64,000 nt of DNA, from NCBI RefSeq assembly GCF_900113225.1, contig NZ_FOZE01000001.1:2604001-2668000 (forward strand), read 5' to 3'. Both the position numbers and the translations under genes were made by a program. The DNA is from Mitsuaria sp. PDC51. GTDB lineage: Bacteria > Pseudomonadota > Gammaproteobacteria > Burkholderiales > Burkholderiaceae_C. Positions 8,716-16,355 of this stretch are shown in pieces; within the stretch, counting starts at the first letter, position 1, and every line of letters starts with the position of its first letter. The notes under the pieces were generated by a model that was not told the DNA's origin, ran no database searches, and was given only the letters and a program-made list of their open reading frames with translations.

Positions 8716-8729
8716 GCAACCGTCGTGCC
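8716..8729 (-). promoter_or_regulatory. Candidate sigma-54 promoter for the small exported protein
   Basis: On the minus strand, GGCACG-ACGG-TTGC matches the consensus fully. It implies a leader of about 100 nt before ATG 8604, longer than at the other promoters of the island. Confidence 0.65.
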
Positions 8730-8864
8730 CGGTGGAACGTTCGGTGACGATTTCGCACCGTTTTTCGGGACATCGGCGGGTGGCGCTACGGCCCGTTGCC
8801 GACCTTGCGAACACGGCACAGGTTCGACGCGCGTGGCGGCATGCGGCGCCGCTAGCCGCCGCGA

Positions 8865-9923
8865 TCAGGGCGGGCTCATCTCCCGTCGCAAGGCCTGGCC
8901 GGGCAGCACCGCCGGCACCCGCGCGGCGGCGGCGACGGTCAGCGGCAGGTCGTCCGCGGCGATCATCACGCGCGCGTCGGCGGCCAGCGCCGCCAGTTCG
9001 CCGATCGAGGCCACCGGCGGCAAGACCTGTCCCCGCGCGGGCATGGCCGCGCGCAGTTCCGCCAGCGCGTCTTCGTCGCCGGGCAGCGCGCACAGGACCA
9101 CCGCGGTGTCGTCGGCCCAGGTGTCGATCAGCACGTCCACGGCCGCGGCGTAGGCCGCCACCGGGCAGTGCCGCGCGCCGCCGCCGGGGCACACCAGCAG
9201 GTAGCGCTGACCGAAGCGCAACCCCGCTTGCTGCAAGGCGTTCCGCATCTGGTGGCTGTCCTTGGGCAGCAGGCGCAGCCGCGGCCGCTCATCCGCCGTG
9301 CGCATGCCCACATGGCCGACGAGATCGAGCTGGCGACGCGTGTCGTCCTGGGCGGTGTCGTCGCCCAGCAGTTCGTCGCTGAGCAGCCCGTGCGCCGGCT
9401 CGCGCACCTGGGCGAGCGTCAGCGGGATGCCGGCCATGCGGCACAGCAGCGCCGCCGGCAACGCCGCCTGCGAGGAAGCCGCGAACAGCACCGCCGCGTC
9501 GAAGTGGCTGCGGCGCAGCTTGCGCACCAGGTGCATCTCGGCATCGCCGCGCATGGTGGACGGTTCTGCGTTCAGCGCGGCGGCGCCGTCGGCGGTCCAG
9601 GGCGCGTTGAAGGTGAGCAGTTCGTCGACCGCTTGCAGGTGCGGTCGCAGGACGAGGGCCTCCGGCGCGGCGAGCAGCGTCCGCTGCGTCCACGGCATCG
9701 TCTCGTGCAGGGCCGCGAAGGCGGCCGTCGAAGCCAGCACGCCGGCGACGCCGTCGAGCCGCACCAGCAGCACGCGGCGCACGTTGCACCAGCGGCGATG
9801 GCGCGCCTCGGCCAGCGAGCGCGCGTCGACCGGCGCCGCGCCGTCGAGCACGGGAACGCCCGCCTCGCCCAGTCCCGGAGGACTGGGCGGGCGGGCGCGC
9901 TGTTCGAGGCTCGTCGCGATCAT
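8865..9923 (-). CDS. Glycosyltransferase family 9-like protein (heptosyltransferase-like)
   Basis: 352 residues if ATG 9923 is used. Residues around 48-65 (NVRRVLLVRLDGVAGVLAST) correspond to the GT9 N-terminal strand and loop (normally RxxxIGDxxxT), here without the usual GD. Later YLLVCPGGGARH matches the start of the GT9 nucleotide-sugar domain. The C-terminus is short and lacks the classical sugar-nucleotide-binding end (LFGxTxP), so activity as an ADP-heptose transferase is doubtful. A sigma-54-type element at 9936-9949 would start transcription almost at ATG 9923. Translation may therefore begin at a later GTG, or the mRNA may be leaderless. Confidence 0.6.
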   Translation of the reverse strand: MIATSLEQRARPPSPPGLGEAGVPVLDGAAPVDARSLAEARHRRWCNVRRVLLVRLDGVAGVLASTAAFAALHETMPWTQRTLLAAPEALVLRPHLQAVDELLTFNAPWTADGAAALNAEPSTMRGDAEMHLVRKLRRSHFDAAVLFAASSQAALPAALLCRMAGIPLTLAQVREPAHGLLSDELLGDDTAQDDTRRQLDLVGHVGMRTADERPRLRLLPKDSHQMRNALQQAGLRFGQRYLLVCPGGGARHCPVAAYAAAVDVLIDTWADDTAVVLCALPGDEDALAELRAAMPARGQVLPPVASIGELAALAADARVMIAADDLPLTVAAAARVPAVLPGQALRREMSPP

Positions 9924-9935
9924 GAGGCTCGCGCG

Positions 9936-9949
9936 GCAAGCGGCATGCC
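9936..9949 (-). promoter_or_regulatory. Candidate sigma-54 promoter for the GT9-like gene
   Basis: On the minus strand, GGCATG-CCGC-TTGC is one base from GGCACG-N4-TTGC. It ends only 13 nt before ATG 9923, closer than at the other genes, which questions either this site or that start codon. Confidence 0.45.
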
Positions 9950-10065
9950 GGACCAACAGCGAGCATCCACGCGGTCTGCCGCGTGATCGCCCGCTCGCGT
10001 TCGGCTGCCGTTCCGTTGTACCGCCGCGCTGATCGCGTCACCGCGACGCGCGGCTCATCGCGGCC

Positions 10066-11295
10066 TCACTTGGTCTTGCTGGAGGACGACCCCGAGGAAG
10101 AACCGGAGGACGAGCCCGGCGTCGCGCTGCTGGACGCGCCGGGCGTGGCGCCGGTGGAGGCGCTGGACAGGCTGGACGACCCGCTGGTGGTGGACTGGCC
10201 GCTCTCGTGCGTCCCGGCGCCGCTACCCAGCGTGTTGCCGCCCTGCCCGAAGCGCGTCGAGTCGCTGGTGTCCTGCGAACTCATCGACTGCCCCGACGAG
10301 GATCCGGTGCCGCTGGACGAGCCCTGCCGCGAGGAGCGCTCCGACCGCCACTTGTTGAAGTCCTCGGAGAACTTCTGGTAGCGGTCCTGGCGCCAGCCGT
10401 GATAGTCGTTGTCGAGGCTGCGCATCTGCTCGGCGCGCCACTGCTCGTAGTCGGGGTCGTAATGCTGCCGGCGCTGCGACTGGGCGCCATAGCCGCCGCC
10501 CTGTTCGCCGTAACCGCCGTAGCTGCCCGAACCACCCGAACCACCCGAACCGCCATAGCTGCCGGATTGGCCGCCATAGCTGCCAGACTGCCCGCCGTAG
10601 CCGCCGGACTGGCCGCCATAGCCGCCACGCTGGCTGCCCGGATAACCGCGACCTTCGAGTCCGCCACCCTGCGCGTCCTGGCTGCCGCCGTAATGCTCGC
10701 CGAGCGAGGCGCCATAGCTGCTGCTCGAGCTGGAGCCGGCCATGCCGCCATAGTCGCCGCGGCGACCAGCGTCCTCGCGCCAGCCTTCATGGCGCGGTCC
10801 CTGGTCGCGATAGCCGCCCGAGCCGGTGCTGTCACGCCCGTAGCCGCTGGACGCGCCGTAGCTTCGGCTGCCGTAGTCGCCGGACCCGCTGTAGCCGCTG
10901 TAGCCGCCGCTGTCGCCCTGGCTGCCACCGCCGTAGTTGCCGCTCATCGAGCGTCCGCGGTCACCGCCCCAACCTTCGTTCTCGTAGCCGCCGCGGTAGC
11001 CGCCCTGGCTCTGGAAGTCGCCGTGGCTGCGGTAGTCCTGGCGGTAGTCGTCGCGCTCGTCGCGGCCCTGGCCGTAGCTGCCGCCGTAACCGCCGCCGTA
11101 GGTGCCGCCGCGCGAGTCATCCCGGTCGGCCTGGAAGCTCGAGCCCTGGTAGGCCGCCTGCTGGTCCTCCCGCGACCGGTCCTGGCCGCGCTGGCTGCCC
11201 GTCTGCGCCCCGTAGTGCGAACGATCGCGATCGCCCTGGCCCCACTGGTTGTCCTGACGCTGGTCCTGTCTGCCTCGTTGCCCATACTGGTTCAT
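10066..11295 (-). CDS. Gly/Tyr/Ser-rich low-complexity protein
   Basis: 409 residues from ATG 11295, chosen for the AAAGGAAG ribosome binding site. The first 70 residues are polar and rich in Gln, Arg and Asp. Residues about 70-290 are a long Gly/Tyr/Ser region with tandem units such as GGYGGQSG and GSYGG. A short conserved-looking segment follows (YDPDYEQWRAEQMRSLDNDY, then FSEDFNKWRSER), which appears to be the only folded part. The tail is almost pure Ser/Gly/Thr. No signal peptide or membrane helix is visible, so it is probably cytosolic and intrinsically disordered. The composition resembles phase-separating prion-like domains; that is analogy only. A sigma-54-type element lies upstream. 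Confidence 0.75.
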   Translation of the reverse strand: MNQYGQRGRQDQRQDNQWGQGDRDRSHYGAQTGSQRGQDRSREDQQAAYQGSSFQADRDDSRGGTYGGGYGGSYGQGRDERDDYRQDYRSHGDFQSQGGYRGGYENEGWGGDRGRSMSGNYGGGSQGDSGGYSGYSGSGDYGSRSYGASSGYGRDSTGSGGYRDQGPRHEGWREDAGRRGDYGGMAGSSSSSSYGASLGEHYGGSQDAQGGGLEGRGYPGSQRGGYGGQSGGYGGQSGSYGGQSGSYGGSGGSGGSGSYGGYGEQGGGYGAQSQRRQHYDPDYEQWRAEQMRSLDNDYHGWRQDRYQKFSEDFNKWRSERSSRQGSSSGTGSSSGQSMSSQDTSDSTRFGQGGNTLGSGAGTHESGQSTTSGSSSLSSASTGATPGASSSATPGSSSGSSSGSSSSKTK

Positions 11296-11369
11296 GGCAC
11301 TTCCTTTCAGGCGTTTCGCCGGTTGTACAAACCCGGCGGCCCATGCCGCCGAATCCACAAGGGATCAAG

Positions 11370-11383
11370 GCAAACCTCATGCC
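11370..11383 (-). promoter_or_regulatory. Candidate sigma-54 promoter for the low-complexity protein
   Basis: On the minus strand, GGCATG-AGGT-TTGC is one base from the consensus. It ends 75 nt before ATG 11295. A 6-bp inverted repeat (CCCGTG / CACGGG) lies within 60 nt upstream. Confidence 0.6.
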
Positions 11384-11495
11384 GGCGTCGACGGACCTGA
11401 TGGCCGGGATCCCCGTGTTCATCGGGCATCCACGGGTCGTCAGGGGAACGGCTGCGGGACGTCGGCGCGGCATCGGCACCGCGCCGAGAAAGGTT

Positions 11496-12410
11496 TCAGC
11501 GAGCCTGGAGCGCCCGCGCCGCGGTGGCGGCCGCCTGTTCCCGCAGGCTGTGGCGCTTGGCGAAGGCCCAGCTGAGTTCGGCGCCCATCAGGAAGACCTG
11601 CGTCGAGTAGTAGACCCACAGCATCATCACCACCAGCGAGGCCGCCGCGCCGTAGGCGGAACTGACGCCGCTGCGGCCGATGTAGAGCCCGATCAGCGTC
11701 TTGCCCAGGCTGAACAGCGCCGAGGTGATCAGCGCGCCCACCCAGACGTCGCGCCAGCGCACCGGCACGTCCGGCACCCATTTGTAGATGACGGCGAACA
11801 TCACGGTGATCAGCGCATAGGCGAGCGTGGCGTTCAGCACCTGCGCCAGCAGCACGAACTCCGCGCCCAGCCAGCCGGTCCACCACTTGCTGATCGCCGC
11901 CAGCGCGGCGCTGGCGACCATCGACACCATCGACAGGAAACCCAGGCCGAGGATCAGCCCGAGGGACAGCAGCCGCTTGCGCAGCAGCGTCAGCAGGCTC
12001 TTCCAGACGGGACCGCTATTCGCCAGCGGCGCCTTCCAGATGCGGTTGAGCGAGTTCTGCAGCTCGGCGAAGACCGAGGTCGCGCCCACCAGCAGCACGA
12101 CGGTCCCGATCGCGGCGGCCCAGCCGCCCTCGTCGGGCCGGTTCACGCGCTTGAGCAGGTCCTCCACGGCCATCGCGCCCTGCGTGCCGAGCAGGTCCGA
12201 GAGCTGCGCCATCACCTCGCCGCGCGCGGCCTGCTCGCCGAACACCAGCCCGGCCACGCTGATGACGATCAGCAGCAGCGGCGCGATCGAGAACAGCGTG
12301 TAGTAGGCCAGCGCCGCGCCCATGCTGGGCGCGTTGTCGTCGCTCCAGCCTTGCGCGGCCTCGCTGACGATGTCGACGGCTTCACGGACGGCGGTGGGCA
12401 GCTTGGGCAT
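11496..12410 (-). CDS. YihY/BrkB-family inner-membrane protein
   Basis: 304 residues with about six membrane helices. Family hallmarks are the opening WSDDNAPSMGAALAYYTLFSIAPLLLIVISVAG, the Leu/Asn-rich motif LQNSLNRIWKAP, and PVRWRDVWVGALITSALFSLGKTLIGLYI. The family was once called ribonuclease BN in error; its real role (possibly transport or envelope integrity) is unsettled. The start has no strong ribosome binding site. The region upstream carries an inverted repeat and a partial -24/-12 element. A second family member, with an extra C-terminal domain, is at 20473-21768. Confidence 0.88.
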   Translation of the reverse strand: MPKLPTAVREAVDIVSEAAQGWSDDNAPSMGAALAYYTLFSIAPLLLIVISVAGLVFGEQAARGEVMAQLSDLLGTQGAMAVEDLLKRVNRPDEGGWAAAIGTVVLLVGATSVFAELQNSLNRIWKAPLANSGPVWKSLLTLLRKRLLSLGLILGLGFLSMVSMVASAALAAISKWWTGWLGAEFVLLAQVLNATLAYALITVMFAVIYKWVPDVPVRWRDVWVGALITSALFSLGKTLIGLYIGRSGVSSAYGAAASLVVMMLWVYYSTQVFLMGAELSWAFAKRHSLREQAAATAARALQAR

Positions 12411-12440
12411 GCGGGAGGGCCGCGGCGCGGCGGTGAAGAG

Positions 12441-12462
12441 TTCCCTTGTTCAGGCAAGGGAA
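12441..12462. promoter_or_regulatory. 8-bp inverted repeat in a divergent promoter region
   Basis: TTCCCTTG and CAAGGGAA are separated by six bases. The repeat lies between the YihY gene (leftward) and the PRC-barrel gene (rightward, sigma-54-type promoter at 12511). It could be a regulator site; part of it overlaps the weak leftward -24/-12 element. Confidence 0.35.
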
Positions 12463-12467
12463 ATTCC
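12454..12467 (-). promoter_or_regulatory. Weak -24/-12-like element before the YihY gene
   Basis: On the minus strand, GGAATT-TCCC-TTGC. The invariant GG and TTGC are in register and it ends 44 nt before ATG 12410, the same distance as at the convincing sites, but the -24 box is otherwise poor. Confidence 0.3.
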
Positions 12468-12510
12468 CGGTCGAGTTGCGTACGGGCCAATGGGCGGCAA
12501 GGGGGAGCGC

Positions 12511-12524
12511 GGCACGCGATTTGC
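12511..12524 (+). promoter_or_regulatory. Candidate sigma-54 promoter for the PRC-barrel gene
   Basis: GGCACG-CGAT-TTGC, a near-perfect -24/-12 element ending 40 nt before ATG 12564. The predicted start is near 12536. Confidence 0.75.
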
Positions 12525-12563
12525 CTCCTTCCCCTTATCGCAACTGACTAGGAGATCCCCCTC

Positions 12564-12905
12564 ATGGCCAGCACCACCATCGCCTCCGATCGCGTCGAAG
12601 GCACCAAGGTCTACAACGGCAACGGCGACAAGCTCGGCACCATCGACAACCTGGTGATCGACAAGCGCTCCGGCCTCGTCCGCTATGCAGCCCTTGAGTT
12701 CGGCGGCTTCATGGGCATCGGCACCGACCGCTATCCCATCCCCTGGAACATGCTCAAGTACGACACCAGCCTCGACGGCTATGTCGTCCCCCTGCGCGAA
12801 GACCAGCTCGAAAAAGCCCCACGCTACGCCCAGACCGAACGCCCCGAGTACACCGACGAGTACGGCCGCAAGGTCTACGACTACTACGGCGTCGCCTGGA
12901 TGTGA
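12564..12905 (+). CDS. PRC-barrel domain protein
   Basis: 113 residues with one PRC-barrel: SDRVEGTKVYNGNGDKLGTI, then NLVIDKRSGLVRYAALEFGG. The family signature GIGTDRYPIPWNMLKYD follows, and the acidic C-terminus ends YDYYGVAWM. PRC-barrels are small beta domains used in photosynthetic reaction centres, RimM and many stress proteins; free-standing ones of this type are common in stress regulons and of unknown biochemistry. TAGGAG precedes the start. A convincing sigma-54-type promoter lies 40 nt upstream, making it a clean member of the island regulon. Confidence 0.88.
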   Translation: MASTTIASDRVEGTKVYNGNGDKLGTIDNLVIDKRSGLVRYAALEFGGFMGIGTDRYPIPWNMLKYDTSLDGYVVPLREDQLEKAPRYAQTERPEYTDEYGRKVYDYYGVAWM

Positions 12906-12920
12906 CGCCCGCCGCGGCGC

Positions 12921-13005
12921 CCGGCTGGGCGCGGGGCGGCGTTGCAGATCCTCGCCATAGCGCCGCTATGGCTCCGGTCTGCGCCTAGCCCCGCATCCCA
13001 GCCGG
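12921..13005. repeat. Nested 85-nt palindrome, REP-like
   Basis: Four nested inverted pairs share one centre. CCGGCTGGG (12921-12929) pairs with CCCAGCCGG (12997-13005); GCGGGGC (12931-12937) with GCCCCGC (12988-12994). GCAGA (12944-12948) pairs with TCTGC (12978-12982), and GCCATAGCG (12954-12962) with CGCTATGGC (12964-12972). It begins 15 nt after the PRC-barrel stop codon. It could act as a terminator or mRNA-stabilising structure, or be a dispersed extragenic palindrome. Confidence 0.6.
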
Positions 13006-13012
13006 ACACCGC

Positions 13013-13095
13013 GGCAGGCATCACATCTGTCTCGCCTGGCACAACCGCCCCTTGACCGGGGCACGGCGGGCATCACGTCTGCCGCGCTTGGCCAC
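13013..13095. repeat. Imperfect 30-nt direct repeat, two copies
   Basis: The copies start near 13013 (GGCAGGCATCACATCTGTCT) and 13065 (GGCGGGCATCACGTCTGCCG), 52 nt apart, and continue similarly to a GGCAC/GGCCAC end. They follow the nested palindrome in the same intergenic space. Origin unknown. Confidence 0.4.
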
Positions 13096-13129
13096 ATTAC
13101 CCCCAGCGGCAGGCGCGGCGGACAAAGAC

Positions 13130-13155
13130 AAACGCCCCGTGGAAACGGGGCGTTT
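13130..13155. terminator. Bidirectional intrinsic terminator
   Basis: AAACGCCCCGT and ACGGGGCGTTT form a perfect 11-bp stem with a 4-nt loop, followed by TTCTCTTC rightwards and TTTGTC leftwards. It lies 21 nt beyond the stop of the leftward CBS gene and is the clearest terminator of this region. Confidence 0.8.
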
Positions 13156-13175
13156 TCTCTTCTGCGGACGCGGCG

Positions 13176-13631
13176 TCAGGAGGGCTGGGCGCCGTCCTCG
13201 GACGGCCAGTCCCGGATGTAGGCCTTCAGCATTCGGTTCTCGAAATCCTGCGCATCCACCACCGTCTTGGCCACGTCGTAGAACGAAATCACGCCCATCA
13301 ACTGCTTGCCATTGAGCACCGGCATGTAGCGCGCGTGACGACCCAGCATCATCCGCCGCACCTCGTCGATCTCGGTCTCCGGCGTGCAAGTCAGCGGCGC
13401 ATCATCCATCACGCTGCGCACCAGCCGCGTCCCGACACTCCCGCCGTTGCCCACCACCGCCTGGATGACCTCGCGAAAGGTGAGCATGCCTACCAGGTCG
13501 CCAAACTCCATCACGACCAGCGAGCCGATGTCGCGCTCAGCCATGGTCTCGGCCGCTTGCGCCAGCGGCGTGTCCGGAGAGACAGTGAACAGCGTGCTGC
13601 CCTTGACGCGCAGGATGTCGGAGACTTTCAT
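13176..13631 (-). CDS. Two-CBS-domain protein
   Basis: 151 residues from ATG 13631; an earlier in-frame Met is less plausible. CBS domain 1 covers about residues 8-65 (MAERDIGSLVVMEFGDLVGMLTFREV) and CBS domain 2 about 75-130 (MMLGRHARYMPVLNGKQLMGVISFYDV). Such stand-alone pairs bind adenosyl nucleotides (AMP, ATP, SAM) and regulate other proteins. No partner is encoded next to it. It is transcribed divergently from metY. Confidence 0.88.
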   Translation of the reverse strand: MKVSDILRVKGSTLFTVSPDTPLAQAAETMAERDIGSLVVMEFGDLVGMLTFREVIQAVVGNGGSVGTRLVRSVMDDAPLTCTPETEIDEVRRMMLGRHARYMPVLNGKQLMGVISFYDVAKTVVDAQDFENRMLKAYIRDWPSEDGAQPS

Positions 13632-13731
13632 GGTCGCCTGAGAAAAACGTGAGGAAAAGTTGGCCGCCAACATAGCACACAATGCCCGGCGCCAGACCTC
13701 ACCTCACCGCATGACAAGCAGGAGACCACCC

Positions 13732-15045
13732 ATGTCAGGTCCTTCCGACCCGGGCTTTGATACCTTGGCGCTACACGCCGGCGCCGCGCCCGACCCCAGC
13801 ACCGGCGCCCGCGCCGTGCCGCTGCACCTGACCACCTCCTTCGTGTTCGAAAGCGCCGAACAGGCCGCCGGCCTGTTCAACATGGAGCGCAGCGGACACG
13901 TCTACTCCCGGCTGTCCAACCCGACGACCGCCGTGCTGGAGGAACGCATCGCCGCACTCGACGGCGGCGTCGGCGCCATCGCCACCGCCAGCGGCCAGGC
14001 CGCACTGCACCTGGCCATCGCCACGATCGCCAGCGCCGGGGACCACATCGTGGCCTCGAGCGCGCTGTACGGCGGCTCGCACAATCTGCTGCACTACACG
14101 CTCAAGCGCTTCGGCATCTCGACGACCTTCGTCCGGCCCGGCGACCTCGACGCCTGGCGCGCGGCGATCCGGCCCGAAACCCGGCTGCTGCTCGGCGAAA
14201 GCCTGGGCAACCCGGGACTGGACGTGCTGGACATCCCCGCCATCGCCCAGATCGCCCACGACGCCCACCGCCCGCTGCTGGTGGATGCGACCTTCGCGAC
14301 CCCCTATCTGCAGCAGCCGATCGCGCTGGGCGCCGACCTGGTCCATCACTCGGCGACCAAGTTCCTCTGCGGCCACGGCACCGTGGTGGGCGGGCTGCTG
14401 GTCGACGGCGGCCGCTTCGACTGGGACCGCGCCCACGCGGCCAGCGGCGACCGCCGCCGCTACGCCGAACTCTGCGAACCCTACGACGGCTTCCACGGCA
14501 TGGTGTTCAGCGAGGAAAGCACGGTGGGCGCCTTCCTGCTGCGCGCGCGCCGCGAAGGCCTGCGCGACTTCGGCGCCTGCATGAGCCCGCACACCGCCTG
14601 GCTGATGCTGCAAGGCATCGAGACGCTGCCGCTGCGCATGCAGCGCCACGTGAGCAACGCCCAGCGGATCGCCGAGTTCCTCGAATCGCAGGACATCGTC
14701 GAACGTGTCAACTACCCCGGCCTGCCCTCGCACCGCGACCACGCGCTGGCGCAGCGCCTGATGCCCAAGGGCGCCGGCGCGGTGTTCAGCTTCGACCTGA
14801 AGGGCGGCCGCGAGCCCGGCCGCCGCTTCATCGAATCGCTGCGGCTGTTCTCGCACCTGGCCAATGTCGGCGATGCGCGCTCGCTGGTGATCCATCCGGC
14901 CTCGACGACGCATTTCCGCATGGACGACGCGGCGCTCGCCGCCTCCGGCATCGGCGCAGGAACGATCCGGCTGTCGATCGGCCTGGAGGATCCCGAGGAC
15001 CTGATCGCCGATCTCAAGTCCGCATTGAAGGTGGCCGCCAAATGA
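13732..15045 (+). CDS. metY: O-acetylhomoserine aminocarboxypropyltransferase (sulfhydrylase)
   Basis: 437 residues from ATG 13732 (AGGAGA upstream). Fold-type-I PLP enzyme of the Cys/Met metabolism family. Features are the N-terminal FDTLALHAG typical of MetY/MetZ, the YSRLSNPTT substrate loop, ATASGQAA, and the PLP lysine Lys210 in HHSATKFLCGHG. It makes homocysteine from O-acetylhomoserine and sulfide (direct sulfhydrylation for methionine). The long chain favours MetY over MetZ or MetB, but specificity within this family is hard to read. Its stop overlaps the start of the next gene (ATGA), so both are translated from one mRNA. Confidence 0.88.
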   Translation: MSGPSDPGFDTLALHAGAAPDPSTGARAVPLHLTTSFVFESAEQAAGLFNMERSGHVYSRLSNPTTAVLEERIAALDGGVGAIATASGQAALHLAIATIASAGDHIVASSALYGGSHNLLHYTLKRFGISTTFVRPGDLDAWRAAIRPETRLLLGESLGNPGLDVLDIPAIAQIAHDAHRPLLVDATFATPYLQQPIALGADLVHHSATKFLCGHGTVVGGLLVDGGRFDWDRAHAASGDRRRYAELCEPYDGFHGMVFSEESTVGAFLLRARREGLRDFGACMSPHTAWLMLQGIETLPLRMQRHVSNAQRIAEFLESQDIVERVNYPGLPSHRDHALAQRLMPKGAGAVFSFDLKGGREPGRRFIESLRLFSHLANVGDARSLVIHPASTTHFRMDDAALAASGIGAGTIRLSIGLEDPEDLIADLKSALKVAAK

Positions 15046-15872
15046 GCGCGATGAAGCTGAACGCCCAGGGCCGCGCGGCCTACGCCTACACCGGCGGCAA
15101 GCGCTTCGATGCGACGCTGCCCGTCGTCGTGTTCATCCACGGCGCGCTGCACGACCACAGCGTGTGGACGCTGCTGGCCCGCTACTTCGCCCACCACGGG
15201 CGCGGCGTGCTGGCGGTGGACCTGCCCGGCCACGGCCGCAGCGCAGGGCCGGCGCTGGATGACGTCGAGGCGCTCGGCGACTGGATCAACGCGCTGCTGG
15301 ACACCGCCGGCGTGACGGCCGACCGCGCGGTCTCGCTGGTCGGGCACTCGATGGGATCGCTGATCGCGCTCGAGGCCGCGGCACGGCGCCCGGCGCGCAT
15401 CGCCAGGCTGGCGATGGTCGGCACGGCCTGGCCGATGAAGGTCTCGGACGCGCTGCTGGCCACCTCGCGCGAGCGGCCGCGCGCGGCGATGGCTATGGTC
15501 AACGCGTTCTCGCATGCGACGACCGCCGGCAAGCCGTCCTACCCGGGACCGGGCGCGTGGCTGCACGGCGGCAACCTCGCGCTGATGGAGCGCATGCAGG
15601 ATGGCTACGGCGAACGGGGCAACCTGTTCGAGCACGACTTCCTGGTCTGCGATCGCTACCAGGGTGCGCCGCAGGCCGCCGCGACGCTGACGGCCGCCGG
15701 CGTGCGGACCGAGCTGATCCTTGGCGCGAAGGACGCGATGACGCCGCCCAAGGCGGCGAAGCAACTCGCCGAGTTGCTGGGCGCGCGGGTGCAGACGCTG
15801 CCGGCCGGGCATTCACTGATGACCGAGGCGCCGGAAGGGATGTTGAATGCGCTGAAGGCGGCGCTCGGCTGA
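15042..15872 (+). CDS. Alpha/beta hydrolase
   Basis: 276 residues with a canonical alpha/beta-hydrolase fold: oxyanion-hole motif FIHGALHDHSVW, the DLPGHGRS turn, nucleophile Ser103 in GHSMGS, the acid in LILGAKDAMTPP and His in LPAGHSLMTEAP. It starts inside the metY stop codon, so it is translationally coupled. Substrate is unknown; the link to metY could suggest ester or thioester clearance in sulfur metabolism, but that is inference from position only. Confidence 0.85.
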   Translation: MSAMKLNAQGRAAYAYTGGKRFDATLPVVVFIHGALHDHSVWTLLARYFAHHGRGVLAVDLPGHGRSAGPALDDVEALGDWINALLDTAGVTADRAVSLVGHSMGSLIALEAAARRPARIARLAMVGTAWPMKVSDALLATSRERPRAAMAMVNAFSHATTAGKPSYPGPGAWLHGGNLALMERMQDGYGERGNLFEHDFLVCDRYQGAPQAAATLTAAGVRTELILGAKDAMTPPKAAKQLAELLGARVQTLPAGHSLMTEAPEGMLNALKAALG

Positions 15873-15934
15873 GCGCCGTACGGTGAGTCCCTCACCCGCA
15901 GACGGCCCCGCGAGGGCCGCGCCAGGAGACGCCC

Positions 15935-16294
15935 ATGAGCACCAGCCCTCTGCCCCACGCGCCGCGCGACTCGGACGCCGGCGCGGACCGCGTGAAGGCG
16001 ATGCGCAGCTTCGCCGAGTTCTATCCCTTTTACCTCGGCGAGCACCGCAACCGCACCTGCCGCCGACTGCACTTCGTCGGCTCGACGCTGGGGCTGGCGT
16101 TCCTGGCCTACGCGCTCGCGACGCAGCGCTGGGGCTTCATCCTGGTCGGGCTGCTGTGCGGCTACGCCTTCGCCTGGGTGGGGCACTTCGGCTTCGAGAA
16201 GAACAAGCCCGCCTCGTTCAAGCGCCCGCTCTACAGCTTCATGGGCGACTGGGTCATGTACAAGGACATCTGGACCGGGAAGATCCGGTTCTGA
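15935..16294 (+). CDS. Mpo1-like (DUF962) membrane protein
   Basis: 119 residues. Motifs FAEFYPFYLGEHRNRTCRRLHFVGST and GYAFAWVGHFGFEKNKPASF, with the conserved His residues, match the Mpo1 family. Yeast Mpo1 is an Fe2+-dependent dioxygenase that oxidises 2-hydroxy fatty acids. Two membrane helices (about 48-85) separate the conserved histidine motifs. CAGGAG precedes the start. Enzyme activity is inferred from the family. Confidence 0.85.
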   Translation: MSTSPLPHAPRDSDAGADRVKAMRSFAEFYPFYLGEHRNRTCRRLHFVGSTLGLAFLAYALATQRWGFILVGLLCGYAFAWVGHFGFEKNKPASFKRPLYSFMGDWVMYKDIWTGKIRF

Positions 16295-16355
16295 GCGTCC
16301 CCGTGGGAGGGGATTAGGTCGATGCCGACATCGGACCGGCGCTGCCAGCAGCCGG

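Noticed and set aside
8605-9192. Upstream extension of the small exported protein to a 311-codon frame
   Set aside because: The AGGAGG and signal peptide at 8604 define the start. The upstream part is Arg-rich composition-driven open frame overlapping the GT9-like gene and the promoter element.
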